DNA of 64,000 nt from Nilaparvata lugens (GCF_014356525.2 NC_052505.1:52022970-52086969); one strand, 5' to 3'. Counted from the first letter of the stretch, positions 24,065 to 36,390 are shown. Notes: a model not told the origin generated them from the letters alone. Numbers and translations are program-made.

Positions 24065-24167
24065 TAAGGAAGCTATATTTCAAGTTTTGTTGCAATACGT
24101 CCAGTAGTTTTCCAGAAATCGTGATCAGTGAGTGAGTGAGTGAGATAAGAATTTTATAAGTATAGAC

Positions 24168-24205
24168 TAGCAGGGTACCCGTGCTTCGCTACGGGAATTA
24201 AATGT
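24168..24205 (-). mobile_element. Helitron-like 3' terminus
   Basis: On the minus strand: CCCGT, GCGAAGC, ACGGG hairpin, then TACCCTG and CTAG followed by T. A hairpin 6-12 bases before CTRR followed by T is the Helitron 3' signature. The 5' end was not found. Confidence 0.4.
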
Positions 24206-24603
24206 TCAGATTATTTTTGTAAAATATTTATAACCTGAATTCTACCAAAGCCGTTATAATCGTTTTTGAGATTCATCATACAAACAAAAATTGCCTGCTG
24301 AATATAACTTGAATAATAAATTAATATAGTCTCGTCACTGTCATAGAAATTTGTATCCGAAAAGGTACTCTCCCTCGATGAAAAATAATGTTATTATATA
24401 TATGACAGTTTCAAGTTCCGTTCAAATACACCTCTATAATACTTAGTTACCCAATAATCGTTGTCAGTAAGTGTGATGATTAGTTGCGTTGCTATCACCT
24501 CAGTTTGAACAACACATTCAACTCTGTTGAAATATACATTAAACTGCGTATTTTAAAAAGCAATCAAAAGTTAGCGATGCCTTATGGTGTAACCCAGTTG
24601 CTC

Positions 24604-25550
24604 TTATGCACTCATCTTGACATCAGGGAATTGTAACTTATCAAGAAGCAAGGAGTGAACTACACAATCAAATGCTTTGCTCAGGTCACAGAAGGTTGCC
24701 TGAGTAAATTCTCTATTTTCAAAAGATCTCAAAATTTTCTCAACAAGAGCATTCATAGCTCCTGTTGTGGATCTACCCTTTACAAAAACGTGCTGAGAAA
24801 TACTGATGATGTTGCGCGCAATAAGATATTTGTATAGTTTCCGATGTATTAAAATCTCAAGAACCTTTGAAAAGCATGGCACTAATGATATGGGTCGATA
24901 GCTACCTGGATTGTCTTTAGGGCCCTTCTTATAAACAGGGACAGCTCTAGAAATTTTGAGCACTTCTGGAAAAGTTCCATCTTTAAGGTATCTATATATA
25001 CAATATAGTCAATATACAATATTATCATACAATACATGAAAGGATTAAGAATATTTCTAATAATTTTCTTTAATAGGTTATTTTGAGAAGCCAAAAATGT
25101 CTACACTGTCTGATGATTTACAGCATCAAGTACTTCACAAGAGGAGACTTCCTGAAATGAAAATTTATATTTATTCTGATCAAGAAAAGCAGGATTCTGC
25201 ATCAATAGATTCCGAGCTGTTTTATTGGGCTGAGCAATCTGTCGTGAGCGTCTTGCACAGAATCCAAGAAAAAAGTGTTCAACTCAACAGGTGTTAAAGG
25301 AATGGGTTGTTATGGGCTTGCTCCTGAACAGATTTAATTATTCTCCAAGCGGCTTTACACTTACCACTAGACTCAATCTCGTTGATATTATATCTCTTTC
25401 TAGTCTCATTGAGTGACTGCTTATATGCCTTTCTAATACATGCTGACCTAGACTCCTCTGTTTCATCCCTTCTATAAACATTTAAATTTAATAGTACTTT
25501 ATTTTGCATCTGTGCCAATTGTGGTGTGTACCAGCTTTTAGATTTTGCTC
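24604..25550 (-). pseudogene. Jockey-type RT fragment, antisense
   Basis: From 25550 downward it reads SKSWYTPQLAQMQNK, KAAWRIIKSVQEQ, then in shifted frames LTPVELNTFFLDSV, LKDGTFPEVLKISRAVPVYK, SYRPISLVPCFSKVLE, GRSTTGAMNALVE and FCDLSKAFDCVVH. This is the endonuclease-RT linker and RT motifs 0 to A. The fragment stops before the YxDD block and has at least three frame breaks. The plus-strand open frame at 25097-25297 is its antisense shadow. Confidence 0.85.
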
Positions 25551-25644
25551 TTCTTGATTAAAGTATGTGCTGATTGTTCAGAACAATCTTCCTCTCGGGG
25601 ATGAACATATAGAAATAATCTAAGATTATATTGAAGAATTTCTC

Positions 25645-26040
25645 AAATGTTATACTCATTCGAAAGCTTATGAAATGGAGAAGTTTTTGAAATATTGAAA
25701 CCGTTGAAATTGGACTTTGAATTTGAAGAATAGAATTTTTTCATGTTTAAGCCCTATAAAAAAACTACAAAATACCTAACAGCAAAAAAAATACATTAAT
25801 CTTGTTTGATTTTTTTCTCTTTCCCACGATACCCTTGAAATTGAAATTCGACCAGTAATTTTCGCGTTATTGAGTATTTAATGACCGGAAGTAGGCATAT
25901 TCTGAAAATAACGAAAAATCTATAAATCTCGAAAACTAAGGTCGATAGGAGAAAAGTTTACTGAACATTTTATGTCAGAAATGTCGAGTAGAATGGTCAA
26001 CGGCTGTTACAACCTTAGTGGGACACCCTGTATATATCAA
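25645..26040 (-). repeat. Dispersed repeat, copy B (inverted relative to 18465-18855)
   Basis: Reverse complement of the repeat at 18465-18855. The outer end is acaccctgtatata, the complement of TATATACAGGGTGT. Confidence 0.8.
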
Positions 26041-26049
26041 GTGATTTAT

Positions 26050-27055
26050 GTAGAATAAAAATTATTGATACAGTATGATAAATTAGCTCATATTACAATG
26101 AGCTACAGCATTTCAAAGAAATGAAACTGAACAAGAATTGACTCCAATTTAGAAGATAGACTCCAGTTTAGAGACCAATCTGTCAATATGGGAATTAGAG
26201 ACCATCTCTAATTGGAGATTATCTCAATATGAGAAAAATTTCCCATAAAAAGAACATTTTCTGCTTGCATTTTTTTCGTCTTATTTTACATATTGTAACA
26301 ACAGTTTCTATATAATTCAAATTTGTTGCTCATGACTTCGAAATTGATGTTTCAAAGCATGAATGTGAAAAATACAACTTCATATCAACATGATGTCTAA
26401 AGCTCAAAACACACAGAAAGCAAGCCGCGCCTCTTAAATTAGCAATGATCTAGTTCAATATTTAGCAGCTGAGTAAGTTAGAATGCGCACACCGGAGTCG
26501 AGCTCGCCTTCCTTAATGCTAATGTTCATAGAATAGATTAGAATTTATAGAATCAAAATTCACTACATAGTCAATCATAGCTCGTTTCTACGAGTTTCTG
26601 TAGAATAATCATAGAGTAGTTTTGGGCGTCCTGTAGAGAGATATAAACAGATATAAGTAATTGATGAAGGTCGGTGCAGCGCGTCTACTCTTTGCTTCCA
26701 GCTAAATAGAAACGATTTCAATTAACAATTGGTTTCCTAAAACTTTTGATAAAAAGGAGTGGGTGCACTTCATACCGTAAAGTGTGATTAAACTAGAATT
26801 CTCCCAATTTGAATTATTAATGCTGTATCCATCGATTCAAACACTTCTTTTGAAATTTATTAAGAACTTGGAACCATGGATTTAATCAATGAAATAAAAC
26901 ACAATAATTATGTAGTCTTGAACAGGACTTTAATATTATAACTTGTGTTATGTGTGACTGAAACTATTCAAGATGAGAAGATAATATATTATGTTTCTAT
27001 TTCATTATATAATATGTTTACATTACAATTGCATTAATTGTAAGAGCGTCACTGT
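26050..27055. other. Stretch without recognised features
   Basis: AT-rich with no coding signal and no clear repeat. Confidence 0.5.
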
Positions 27056-27059
27056 TATC

Positions 27060-27720
27060 CATTGTACTATTTAGTCCAGGCGATGAATGCTCAAAAAAAG
27101 GGTATAGAGGGAAATGTTTGGAAGACAATTTTTGACCCCACAGTTCGGTTGAGGGTAGTAAGGAGGTAAACATATCAAAAGTCCCCACACCTACCCCCTG
27201 TGCAGATTTCACACTCAACACTAAAACTATTGCAAAAGGTGTAGGGAAATTCGTAAAGGAGTGAAATTATACATATAATTGAAGAGAATTTAATGCTCTA
27301 TAAGCTCATAATCAGCATGGATTTTCCCCATTGATTCTCAAAAAGTTATAAGAGTAAAAATAGAAAAAAATTGGTGGCAAACGTGTTTTTTCAAAAATGT
27401 CACACCTTCAAGAGCGGATATCTCGAACACTAGAGGAGATATGAAAAAATTTGTAGGATGAATATTGTAGGAAATTATGTAAGCTTTTATTTGTTATATG
27501 ACAGCCAGGTCCTCAAGATACATGGCTTTTGAGTTTTATGCGAGATACCAAAACATTGTACATTTAAACCACCCCCACCCCCTTAGCACAGTGGGTAGGG
27601 GTGGGGACTTTTGATATGTTTACATCCTTACAACCCTAAACAGAACTGCGGGGTCAAGAATTGTCTTCCCAACTTTTCCCTCTATAACCTTTCCTTGACT
27701 GGACTAATTGCATTCTTCAA
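27060..27720. mobile_element. Inverted-repeat element with tagtccagg-type ends
   Basis: Arms of about 130 bases (27071-27202 and 27580-27712) share aaaagtccccac and gaagacaattttt blocks in opposite orientation. Related single copies lie at 49120-49265 and 50030-50185. No protein. Confidence 0.75.
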
Positions 27721-28061
27721 ATTTTCTGATAAGTGTTCAATTAATTAAATTATTTTCTTCATTCAAACAGTTTTATAACTTGAATTTAGTTCCATGCAAA
27801 TCTTACTAAATTGTTAACAATAAGAACTTTAAAATTCCTTCCTATTTTAATAATAGCATTTACATTGCAGTTTGCATTCTTTCAAATCTGAACAATTTTT
27901 ACTACATGTAAACCTTATAAAAATATTGTCTTGGAAACAGGAATTCTAATTTACTGAATTGCGTAAACTATGATGCCTCAGATTTCAACGAATAACTAGC
28001 CATTGGACTTAATTTAATAAATCTGAATCTTTAGTCTACATTCTAAGACAAGTCATTACAT

Positions 28062-28112
28062 TTTTATCTATCTATCTATCCATTTATCTACCTATCTATC
28101 TCATCTACTTAT
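28062..28112 (+). repeat. Imperfect (TATC)n tetranucleotide repeat
   Basis: About ten tatc units with single-base variants. Confidence 0.85.
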
Positions 28113-28330
28113 CAATTCTTTCTACGCACGAAAGTGAGAACACTACTTATAACACCCTTTGCTGGTGTTTCCAAATAAGAAATACTTTAGTAAGATGGTT
28201 GAAACTAACACCAGACATTGCTTTACAGCTAGTTTAATTCAAATTTTAAAATACAATAGAATCAATCATTTCGCATCACAGTGAGGATAAAGATTAAACA
28301 TATGTGCACCCAAAAATGGAAATGTAGTAG

Positions 28331-28336
28331 TTTATT
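28331..28336 (-). terminator. Putative polyadenylation signal of PPIP5K
   Basis: AATAAA on the minus strand, 180 bases past the stop codon of the PPIP5K frame. Position and orientation fit, but use is unproven. Confidence 0.45.
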
Positions 28337-28515
28337 CTAAGTGCAGCGTTTAAAAAGGTATAAATTGAAAATTTCAAGTTTTTTTCTAGAATATCATCGT
28401 CGAACAAATAAAATACTCTTTGAGCACAAAATATCACAGGAAAAGTTTGTTGGATTGTTTAGAATTCATCACTTTCGCTATCGTATTCAACATACGAAAA
28501 GCGAGGTTTCTGTAG

Positions 28516-31500
28516 TCATCCAAGTTGTTGGTTGTTTGAGTACGGTGATTTACCGGGATCAGCTGCAGTTTTGTAAGACATGGCAGTTGTCATTCTCTCG
28601 AGAAACGAGTCTAGTTGTTTGAGGGAGAGCGCGTTGTGCAGTGTTTCGAGCGGGCGGATGGATGGGAGCCGTTCGGCGCCGATACACGCCGAGTACTGGA
28701 GATCGGTTAGGTGCGGTGAGCTGGCCGAGCCACTGATCACAGCTGTTGAGAACAGACTGTTGGTGCTGCCGTCTTTCTCCAGCAGTTGAACTGATCTGTA
28801 ATAGTCGCTCATGTCTCTCTGAATCGGACTCAATAGGTTGTTCGGATCAGTATTGTCCACTTCCATGGCGCAGTAATCCCACATGCTGTCATAGCCGCAG
28901 CTGTTCTCACATTGGAACAGCTCTTCAGTGACCGCGAGGTTGCCATTTTTCGAGTCAGCCTCGTTCAAGTCGTCGCAAATCTCCATTCGCTCACTATTTC
29001 CGTTGAACGAGGTCGAAGTAAGCACGGCTAACCGTTTCTCACTCGTTTGAGGTCGGAACCCGGGACCGGGCGGTAAACTCTTGTTCACACAACAATTAAC
29101 ACCCGGCCCAAAATGCAGTTCAACATGGAAGCGCTCATCTGACGTGACGTCCTTTTTGGGGTCTTCGTACAACATAATCACAACTCTAGACATGTAGTTT
29201 AGCTCAGGAATCACCCCGATATAATCCATGGCACGTTTCCATTGCTCGTCGTTCTCCATATCGACCAGGCCACCAAACCTCAACACATTAATCAACGAAT
29301 GTATGTGACTTTCACTAGTAAAATACAGTCTCGACCTCACGTGTCTCCCTGGGTTCAACACATCTCGCGAGTACATAGGATTCAACCTGTTAACAGTTTC
29401 ATCCTCATTCTCTTCGATATTACGCTGCAAATCGGCGCGAATCTTCCTCAACAGCGGTGTACAAATGCCTTGACCAATCATCATTTTCTCCTGTTTCGTC
29501 AGACCATATTCCTGTGGCACAACTACATCCGCCAAATGCTTGGCAGTCACGTACAGCTCTTCAGCCTGATTAAACTGTAATGCCGCTTGGTTGTGCTGTA
29601 AGTCATATTTTATACAATCATAGATATCCGGTATCTTAGATATATCAAACATATTACTTTTGAAGAAGAAATCTTTCACAATTTTTCCCCATCTTCTCCC
29701 CATCAATTCCCAAGTTTCGCCGTGATACAGAGTTAGATCTCTAGTATTTGGGTTTAAACATTTTTCATGTATTACTTCAACCAGTATGTGTATCAGTTCA
29801 AGAACACGTTGACAGCATTTGACCGGGTTCTTGATGAAATTTAGTGCCACAGCTACACTAACAGAGTTACAAGGATTCAACTTTTGCAGGTCTTCTTCGG
29901 TGAAATCTCTGTCAACTTGCATAACTTCGTGTAGTTTCTGTTTGGCAAGGTTCTGATGTTTGCTGGCCTCACAATCGTTGTCGAGCAGTCCGTTGGTGTT
30001 GGCACTCTTCACCATTTGAACAAGAATAGGCGTGAGTTGACCTTCAAGAGCTAGCAGGCCCTTAGCGAAGGCAGCAGCAGTCATCTGAACTCTGCCCTCA
30101 TCTGAAGCATAAATCTTCAAATCATGTCTGTAGGTGGAATGCAATCTTAAAAGTCCGAGTCCTTGATTCTCTCCGACCTGCTCGCCCGACAAAGTAGTCG
30201 ATTTGCCCTGTCCACCAGGATACATGCACCGAAATATTTTGCCCAACTTCTCGGCCTGCATGCGACCGGCAGGAGTCAACTCACCGCCCCATTTCAGTAT
30301 CAACAGTAGTGAAGGATCGCTATTTCTATCGTCGTCGCTGGAATCGTCACGCGGTTTCAACTTGTACTTCATTTGCACTTTTCTGTTGATGCCTGAGAAG
30401 TGACCATACATTTCCAGCACACTCTTCAACTGCTCCAGTTTTGTTTGTTTCTCTTCAATGCGAGACTCGGAACAATTGTTCTCAATATCACTGAGCAGCG
30501 AGCGAGCTGTATCCAGCACTTCCTGCAACTGTTGCGGTCTCTTCAGCTTAACATGGCCACCTGCAACACATTTACCTCCGTATTTCGTGAATATGTCGAA
30601 AAACCTCTGATGTCGGACCTCGACTTTCATTTTTTGTTTGGGGGTGCGATCGCCGTGCCTGATAACAGCCACCACACATCGCAGCTCCATCATTTTGCCA
30701 ATGGTGGTCGGTACTATGGGAGGGTCGTTCAACTGGAACGGAATCGACCATGGAATGTGCAGCTGGGAGGTTAGTTCACGCAGTATGATGTTGCCCAAAA
30801 CCTTGGCACAGTCATCGTAGTATTTGTTAGAGTTCTTCACAAAACTGAATCCATTGACATCGCACACAAACGACTTGCCACTGGCGCGCAACAAGTCGAA
30901 GCCGCACACAGTCTGCTTGAACGCCAGACAAACTTTTCTCGAGATAAGTTTCTCGGCGTTGCTGAGTATGACGGGGAAGCGCACTTCTTTGCCGTCACTG
31001 TCCCGTTCCACTTTTCCGTCGAGTGCTGGTGATTTGCGAGCCTCGGCGTGCGCGTAATCCGGCCCCACTGTGTACACTTTCACGTCCGTGCCGTCAGTCG
31101 GCATAAAGTCCTCGTAAATGTAAGAGCCCACCTTCCTGACAATGGACGATGGCGAGTACACACTACTCCGACTACCCACTTTCCTGAATAGATGCTGACT
31201 CCCCCCTCCCGCCGAAGTCGGATAGTAGATGCAAATGTTGTGGTTCTCTGCTGAAACCGGCTTTTCAACAAACGGCTTGTTAAAAACCACACCGTTCACC
31301 TCGATATGATCTTCATACTCGACCAAATTATCCAACGTGGAATCTGGTGTATCTCTATCCAAAACTGCGTACCTCGGAATTTTGATGCCCTCATTCTCCA
31401 ACAAAGCATACACTCTCCTTCTGTCTTGAATATCATATTGCAGCTCCAGGTCGTTGATCGTAAACGGTTTTCGCAGCTCTGTGTATTGGATAGCTTTATC

Positions 31501-31830
31501 CAACGGGAACCCAGCACTATGGAACGAAATCAAACAATCGCACAACGGCCAATCCTCGACGGGAAACTCGAGAATTTCTTCAGAGAACACAATGATCTTC
31601 AAGTGTTCGAACTCACGCAGCCTTGTCAGGATCTCCTTCATAGCTCTGGACTCGGATTTTTTGGACATGGCGCAAACGCCCACTACAACCTGTTTCCTTG
31701 TCATTCCTTCCTCGTCGGTATCGTCCTTTGAAAAGTGAGCATCCTTACAAACATCGTCCGGCGACGAGAAGGCTTCGGCTTTCAACCGTTTCAAGCCCTG
31801 ATAGCCATGCTCCAGCTCAGAGTAAGACAT
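28516..31830 (-). CDS. PPIP5K: Inositol hexakisphosphate / diphosphoinositol-pentakisphosphate kinase (PPIP5K/VIP1), single exon
   Basis: An uninterrupted 1,104-codon frame. Residues about 45-375 form the ATP-grasp kinase that phosphorylates InsP6/5-InsP7 at position 1: [11 protein letters not shown] (51-61), [18 protein letters not shown] (187-204), SAGGGSQ (206-212), [20 protein letters not shown] (247-266) and the metal-binding FDLL..CDVNG (D312, D324, N326). Residues about 383-910 form the histidine-acid-phosphatase-like domain, with RHGDRTPK at 391-398, [11 protein letters not shown] (513-523), [20 protein letters not shown] (561-580) and [10 protein letters not shown] (901-910). A conserved tail [18 protein letters not shown] (1055-1072) is also present. 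ATG at 31830 is used because an in-frame TGA lies 24 bases upstream. A possible acceptor (ttcag at 31838-31834) suggests a 5' leader intron. The protein is cytosolic and acts in phosphate/energy signalling. Both domains look intact. Lack of coding introns is odd for the family. Confidence 0.95.
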   Translation of the reverse strand: MSYSELEHGYQGLKRLKAEAFSSPDDVCKDAHFSKDDTDEEGMTRKQVVVGVCAMSKKSESRAMKEILTRLREFEHLKIIVFSEEILEFPVEDWPLCDCLISFHSAGFPLDKAIQYTELRKPFTINDLELQYDIQDRRRVYALLENEGIKIPRYAVLDRDTPDSTLDNLVEYEDHIEVNGVVFNKPFVEKPVSAENHNICIYYPTSAGGGSQHLFRKVGSRSSVYSPSSIVRKVGSYIYEDFMPTDGTDVKVYTVGPDYAHAEARKSPALDGKVERDSDGKEVRFPVILSNAEKLISRKVCLAFKQTVCGFDLLRASGKSFVCDVNGFSFVKNSNKYYDDCAKVLGNIILRELTSQLHIPWSIPFQLNDPPIVPTTIGKMMELRCVVAVIRHGDRTPKQKMKVEVRHQRFFDIFTKYGGKCVAGGHVKLKRPQQLQEVLDTARSLLSDIENNCSESRIEEKQTKLEQLKSVLEMYGHFSGINRKVQMKYKLKPRDDSSDDDRNSDPSLLLILKWGGELTPAGRMQAEKLGKIFRCMYPGGQGKSTTLSGEQVGENQGLGLLRLHSTYRHDLKIYASDEGRVQMTAAAFAKGLLALEGQLTPILVQMVKSANTNGLLDNDCEASKHQNLAKQKLHEVMQVDRDFTEEDLQKLNPCNSVSVAVALNFIKNPVKCCQRVLELIHILVEVIHEKCLNPNTRDLTLYHGETWELMGRRWGKIVKDFFFKSNMFDISKIPDIYDCIKYDLQHNQAALQFNQAEELYVTAKHLADVVVPQEYGLTKQEKMMIGQGICTPLLRKIRADLQRNIEENEDETVNRLNPMYSRDVLNPGRHVRSRLYFTSESHIHSLINVLRFGGLVDMENDEQWKRAMDYIGVIPELNYMSRVVIMLYEDPKKDVTSDERFHVELHFGPGVNCCVNKSLPPGPGFRPQTSEKRLAVLTSTSFNGNSERMEICDDLNEADSKNGNLAVTEELFQCENSCGYDSMWDYCAMEVDNTDPNNLLSPIQRDMSDYYRSVQLLEKDGSTNSLFSTAVISGSASSPHLTDLQYSACIGAERLPSIRPLETLHNALSLKQLDSFLERMTTAMSYKTAADPGKSPYSNNQQLG

Positions 31831-31833
31831 CTC

Positions 31834-31860
31834 CTGAACACGAGGAATTATCAGTCAGTA
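31834..31860 (-). promoter_or_regulatory. Candidate 3' splice site just before the PPIP5K start
   Basis: On the minus strand: a ctgac/ctgat branch-like element, then cctcgtgttcag, then GAG-ATG. It would join a 5' UTR exon three bases before the start codon. It could instead be chance. Confidence 0.35.
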
Positions 31861-33035
31861 AACCAAGTCAAAATCAAGTCTCTCAATACATTATTATTTG
31901 CCCAAAACACAGTAAAAATGTCTAATTTCAAATAAAAGTGGTGAAGATATATTATCTCTCTTCACTTAATATTATTATCAGCTCTCTTAAAAAAGTTAAC
32001 ACTGTACACAATATCGACTTCAACATCAAGTGATATGTTTTAATGATTCATATTATACAAGTCTAAACATTTAAGCACGATACACTTTTAAATTGATGAA
32101 TTATGTGGACAGTTTTTTCTTGTATCACTGCACTCCCAAGTATGATGGAAGAAGCCCCTGGTTACAAAATAGAGAAAAGTTTGTGCTTGCTACATTCATT
32201 TTCATTCATTTTTAAATAATAGAAAAGGATTACTTTTTTATTTGATGACATGGCAAAGTTTGGACAGTAATGTCCAATCCAACAACTAACCTAATAATGA
32301 TAGATCATATAAAAAGTATGAATATGTATAACAAAAATATCAAATACCTAGAGACAAAATTTAGTTCCAGAGAACTAAAGCTCAATACATACAACCCAGT
32401 ATGAGTACATTCTCAAACAAAGCTAAAAAAGGGTTATAAAATACTGCTAGTAATTCGACATATTTGGTCCATAAAAATTATTAGGATAAAAATAACATAC
32501 CTATCATTTTCTTAATATAATATTATAAAAGGTTTTATGATTCTAACCAATCATCTACAATAATTCTTAGTGAAATTAGTTTGAATACACTAAACATATC
32601 CTCCCATTACCTTGATTTGGAAGGATTTATGAATTGAAATAGCAACAGCTTCAGTCTAAACCTGTTGAACTATTTCAAAATAAACATGTAGAAAGCAGAA
32701 ATGTCAAGGTAGATAGGCGGATACACTGCTAGAATTTGAGCATAAAGGTGAACAACCTGCACTAATCAGTAAGATCCGCTAAATAAAATTAATTAACTTA
32801 TATGAGAAAGATTCACATAATACAATTTATTTAGTTTTTGGTATTTCAAATCCTAGAAAAATTATTTGAGAAAGTTTAAATACAATATTTTCTCAAGTTA
32901 TAAGCAAGAGATGAGGATTTTCCTCAAATTATACACACATAGTAATAATACAATAACAGCGAAAAAGTTAAATGAATAGCAGGACAAAACAACCAAGATT
33001 GACAAAATACATCTATAATAGATGAAAGAATTGGC
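31861..33035. other. Upstream region of PPIP5K, no gene seen
   Basis: AT-rich, stop-filled in all frames. It may contain the leader intron and promoter of PPIP5K, but I see no defined core promoter motif. Confidence 0.45.
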
Positions 33036-33214
33036 TTATACACGTACGGGATAGGAAATTCACGAATGACACTTAATCACGTTTGAACTACTGGACTGAT
33101 TAACTTGAAATTTTGCATAAATTCTTAATTTACCGAGGATGGTTATAGGCCTATTTTAAATTCTTCAAGATTTCAGTACGTCAAGTTTTCAGTTTATCAA
33201 GTTTTTAATTAGAA

Positions 33215-33241
33215 CCTTGCGGAGCACGAGTTACCTGCTAG
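33215..33241 (+). mobile_element. Helitron-like 3' terminus (second copy)
   Basis: Reads ccttgcggagcacgag, a decayed hairpin, then ttacctg and CTAG followed by T. It resembles the end at 24168-24205 read in the opposite orientation. The upstream 150 bases (33060-33210) may be part of the element. Confidence 0.4.
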
Positions 33242-33537
33242 TTTGAAATAAAATAGATTGCAGAATAAAGAATGCTCTTCAAAACGATGTGTAGTAGATG
33301 AAAAATCACGTAGGTCTCAAGAAACTCTTCATACATTGAAAACAGGACTTTATAGCAACTAAATGAATAGTAATAAGAATAATTATAATTAATGGCCAAA
33401 AATACTAGAGAAAACTTTACTACTATAGTAAAAGTTACGTTATAAAGCCAGCATCTGATTAACATTGGTTTGCTATTCATGTCTGTCATTAGACAAAGCA
33501 AATAGCTGCTGTCTGTCATTAGACCAGATTGCTGAAG

Positions 33538-33930
33538 TCATAGTAAAGTAGTATTTTCAAATTGCGTAGGATTCCCAATCACACCCACCTTGGAATCACA
33601 TTTTTTTATGAGATACTAAGCCATTCTCGGACTTTTTCCTCTCTTTTCTGCTTTGAATAGTATTGATTAATAATGAGAATATCTTCGAAACGGTTTGAAA
33701 TATCGATATGCGGTTTTCGCATTCTTTTTTTCTTGGAATTTCATATCGAAATCATGTATCGCATGACCACCTTCCAATTTAAAAAATTAAGTTGTATCCA
33801 ATATGGCGGACCAGATTTTTAAATACATAGTAAAATAGTATTTTCAATTTGAGTAGGATCCCCGATCACGTCCAATGACATTTGTGTATGAGATATTGAG
33901 TCGCTCTCGGACTTTTCATCCACTCTGTAT
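33538..33930 (+). repeat. Direct repeat, two units
   Basis: A unit beginning catagtaaa(g/a)tagtattttc and ending near ctcggactttt..cc occurs at about 33538-33645 and again at 33826-33930, with 180 bases between. Confidence 0.75.
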
Positions 33931-34135
33931 ATCATCTACTCTGAAAATAGGATTAATCAGACTATATAATTATTCTTAGTCCTAATCAATCAGCTGACAA
34001 GTGATTACACAGATGTCTGGGAGTTGATAGTGAGCTGTTGAACGGAGCTGTCGCAAAATTGTTTTGCTCTCTTATCTCAAGTTTCCGGACGGGTCGTGCT
34101 TAATCGGTTCATTTAATGCATGTTTTACCTAAAAC

Positions 34136-34441
34136 GTTCTTTCGTAATAAATTGAATGATCAATTTGTTATTTATTTGTGAAATTGTTTTCAAGTGAATC
34201 GAAATATTCAAAGTTTAAATGAATAAGAACAGTATCCAACAATACTTTTCACCAGACGGTAGTGCTAAAAAGAGATCTAGAGCTAAAAGTTCTTTCGTAA
34301 TAAATTGAATTATCAATTTGTTTTTTATTTGTGAAATTGTTCTCAAGTGAATCGAAATATTCAAAGTTGAATAAATAAGAACAGTATCCAACAATACTTT
34401 TCACCGGACGATAGTGCTAAGAAGAGACCTCGTGCTAAAAG
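34136..34441 (+). repeat. Tandem 153-bp 5' units of an L1-like element
   Basis: Two units start at 34136 and 34289, exactly 153 bases (51 codons) apart. Each holds a leader ending in the first codons of ORF1. The first unit has ATG at 34219, while the second has ATA in its place. Tandem 5' units are known in some L1 elements, where they act as promoters. Confidence 0.85.
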
Positions 34442-35239
34442 TTCGCCTGAGCTCGAAAAGATGGAACAGAAAAAGCGTAATGTGGACTCAGACTTTATTG
34501 AATCACTATTTTACCGTTTTGAAAAGCGGTTTAGTAAGACTATGGATGAAAAACTCGCGCTGCTAGCTACAAAGGTGGATTTAGGTGTCTAATTGAAAAA
34601 GTGAATAAACTCTTTGTCGAGAATGAACAGTTGAGAAATCAAATTGTTGCTCAAAAAATTCAGAATAATCTCATTATCAGGAAGGTGGAAAATCTTGAAA
34701 ATAGATCGAGAAGGAACAATTTAATTTTTCGCGGGCTGAAATATGAATGTGCAACAGTGGATTACGTGAGAACTGTCAAAGACTTTTGTGTGAGTCATTT
34801 GGGGGCACGAGCAGATACCTGGGTTAATGGAGCACATGCTTTGGGCAAGAAAATAGATAACGGGCCAATCATTGCGCATTTTCCGGACCATCAGGACATC
34901 CATTTCATCACTAGAAACAGTAGGAAGCTGAAGGGTACACGGTTTGTGATTCATAAAGACTTTGCTTCCGACACAATTGCAACGCCGATCAAAGCTTTTG
35001 CGGGTGCTTGGCGAGTTGAAGAAACAAGTTCCTGGAGTGAGAGGAGAGTATCGGTTCAAGTGGTTTGTTTAATCGTGAATAGTCGGGTTTTCACGCTGGA
35101 TGAGGAGAATGGACTGGTCTCGGAGGGAGAGGATGGGCTGCAGAAGATCATGTTCGATAAGAGTGTGACGCGGGCCGTGAGCGGGAGCATGTGTGATGAG
35201 GAGGAGCGAGGCGGTGAGGATGAAGACCGCAACTGCTGA
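34219..35239 (+). pseudogene. L1-like ORF1 (coiled coil plus RRM-like)
   Basis: The N-terminus reads MNKNSIQQYFSPDGSAKK in the first tandem unit and is repeated without ATG in the second. It continues as LEKMEQKKRNVDSDFIESLF to a stop near 34591. After a frameshift, 34601-35239 encodes a coiled coil (VNKLFVENEQLRNQ), the ENRSRRNNLIFRGL hinge, and an RRM-like part with DYVRTVKDFCVSHLG and FITRNSRKLKGTRFVIHKDF. This matches the Transposase_22 type ORF1 of L1-clade elements, an RNA-binding chaperone. The frameshift and start loss make it defective. Confidence 0.8.
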
Positions 35240-35263
35240 GATAACGCCGTCAGTCCGTGTGAG

Positions 35264-36213
35264 AAGGGACAGTTGAGTATAGTAGCGTACAATGTGGCTG
35301 GATTAAGTGGTAAGATTGTTCAAGTATATAATTTTATTTGTAATTATAATGTTTTTGTACTATTGGAGACGTTTGTTGAAAGAGGAAAGCAATTGTATTT
35401 TGAAAACTGTTTTCCAGATTACAATTTATACTGGGAATTCGCAGTTAGAGAATCAAGCTGGGGTAGAGCAAAGGGAGGAAAGTTAATAGGAATTAGAAAA
35501 ACAATAGAGTTTTTGTAAGGTAATCGATGCGCATGAGAGGAAAGTTATTCACATAAATGCAGGACAACGGGATGAATATTATATAGTTCCAATTTACCTG
35601 AGTGGTGGAGGAGACATGGAATGGGAGAGAGAATTCAATACATTATGGGAGTTTATGATAGTGCAAGAGCATAATAGAAATAATATGATTTTAATTGGAG
35701 ATTTTAGCGGTAGAATAGGAAATGGACAGGCCTTGTCGGAATTAACAGATGTAATAGAATTGGGAAATGCACTGAGTAATAAGCGAGTCAGAGGATGAGG
35801 TGATTAATATGAAAGGTAAGAAAATATTGGAGTTCTGTGAGGTTTTTAATTTGATCATTATGAATGGAAGGATGAGTGGAGATAGATGGGGAGACTTTAC
35901 TTTCATGGGTGGCAGAGGGGCTTCCGTAATAGATCTATGTTGCGTGGCTGTCGAATTAGCGCAAATAGTTGGAAAATTTTCTATTGTGCCAGAATTTTTA
36001 TCCGATCATTTCCCAATTGAAGCTACGCTAATCACGGTTGATACTCTAGAAAGAGAGAGCACAATTTTACCACTCTTACCGAAGTTGAAATGGAAGGAAG
36101 CGAGGAAGAATGAATATATATCTAAACTCACCAATGCTTGTAGAGAAATAAATGGTCTTCCCGAGAGTAGTGAGGAGACTTATGAAGTACAAGGATTGCA
36201 ACACCAATTCTAA
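35264..36213 (+). pseudogene. APE endonuclease of the L1-like ORF2, broken
   Basis: Three frames in succession carry the domain: LSIVAYNVAGLSGKIVQVYN and FVLLETFVERG at 35271-35515, MILIGDFSGRIG at about 35685, and GDFTFMGGRGASVIDLCCVA plus FLSDHFPIEA (catalytic-type His) at 35890-36020. There are breaks at about 35516 and 35796. The frame ends at 36213 exactly where MITE-end repeats begin, and no RT follows, so the element is truncated. Confidence 0.85.
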
Positions 36214-36390
36214 TCAAATACTGTCATTATAGCTTGGACCTTACTAAAGGAAGATGATACGAAGATGATACAATGATGTTACAAGGATGATAGACAAGGA
36301 TAGCAACACCAATTCTAATCAAATACTGTCATTATAGCTTGGACCTTACTAAAGGAAGATGATACAATGATGTTACAAGGATGATAGACA
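36191..36390 (-). mobile_element. Two tandem partial MITE ends
   Basis: A 105-bp unit is repeated (36191 and 36296). On the minus strand each reads taaggtccaagctataatgac and a tatttgatt block, matching the end of the MITE family at 6443 and 54910. They cut off the L1-like endonuclease. Confidence 0.7.

Noticed and set aside
28580..31935. Several 60-140 codon plus-strand frames
   Set aside because: Antisense or alternate-frame shadows of the PPIP5K coding sequence.
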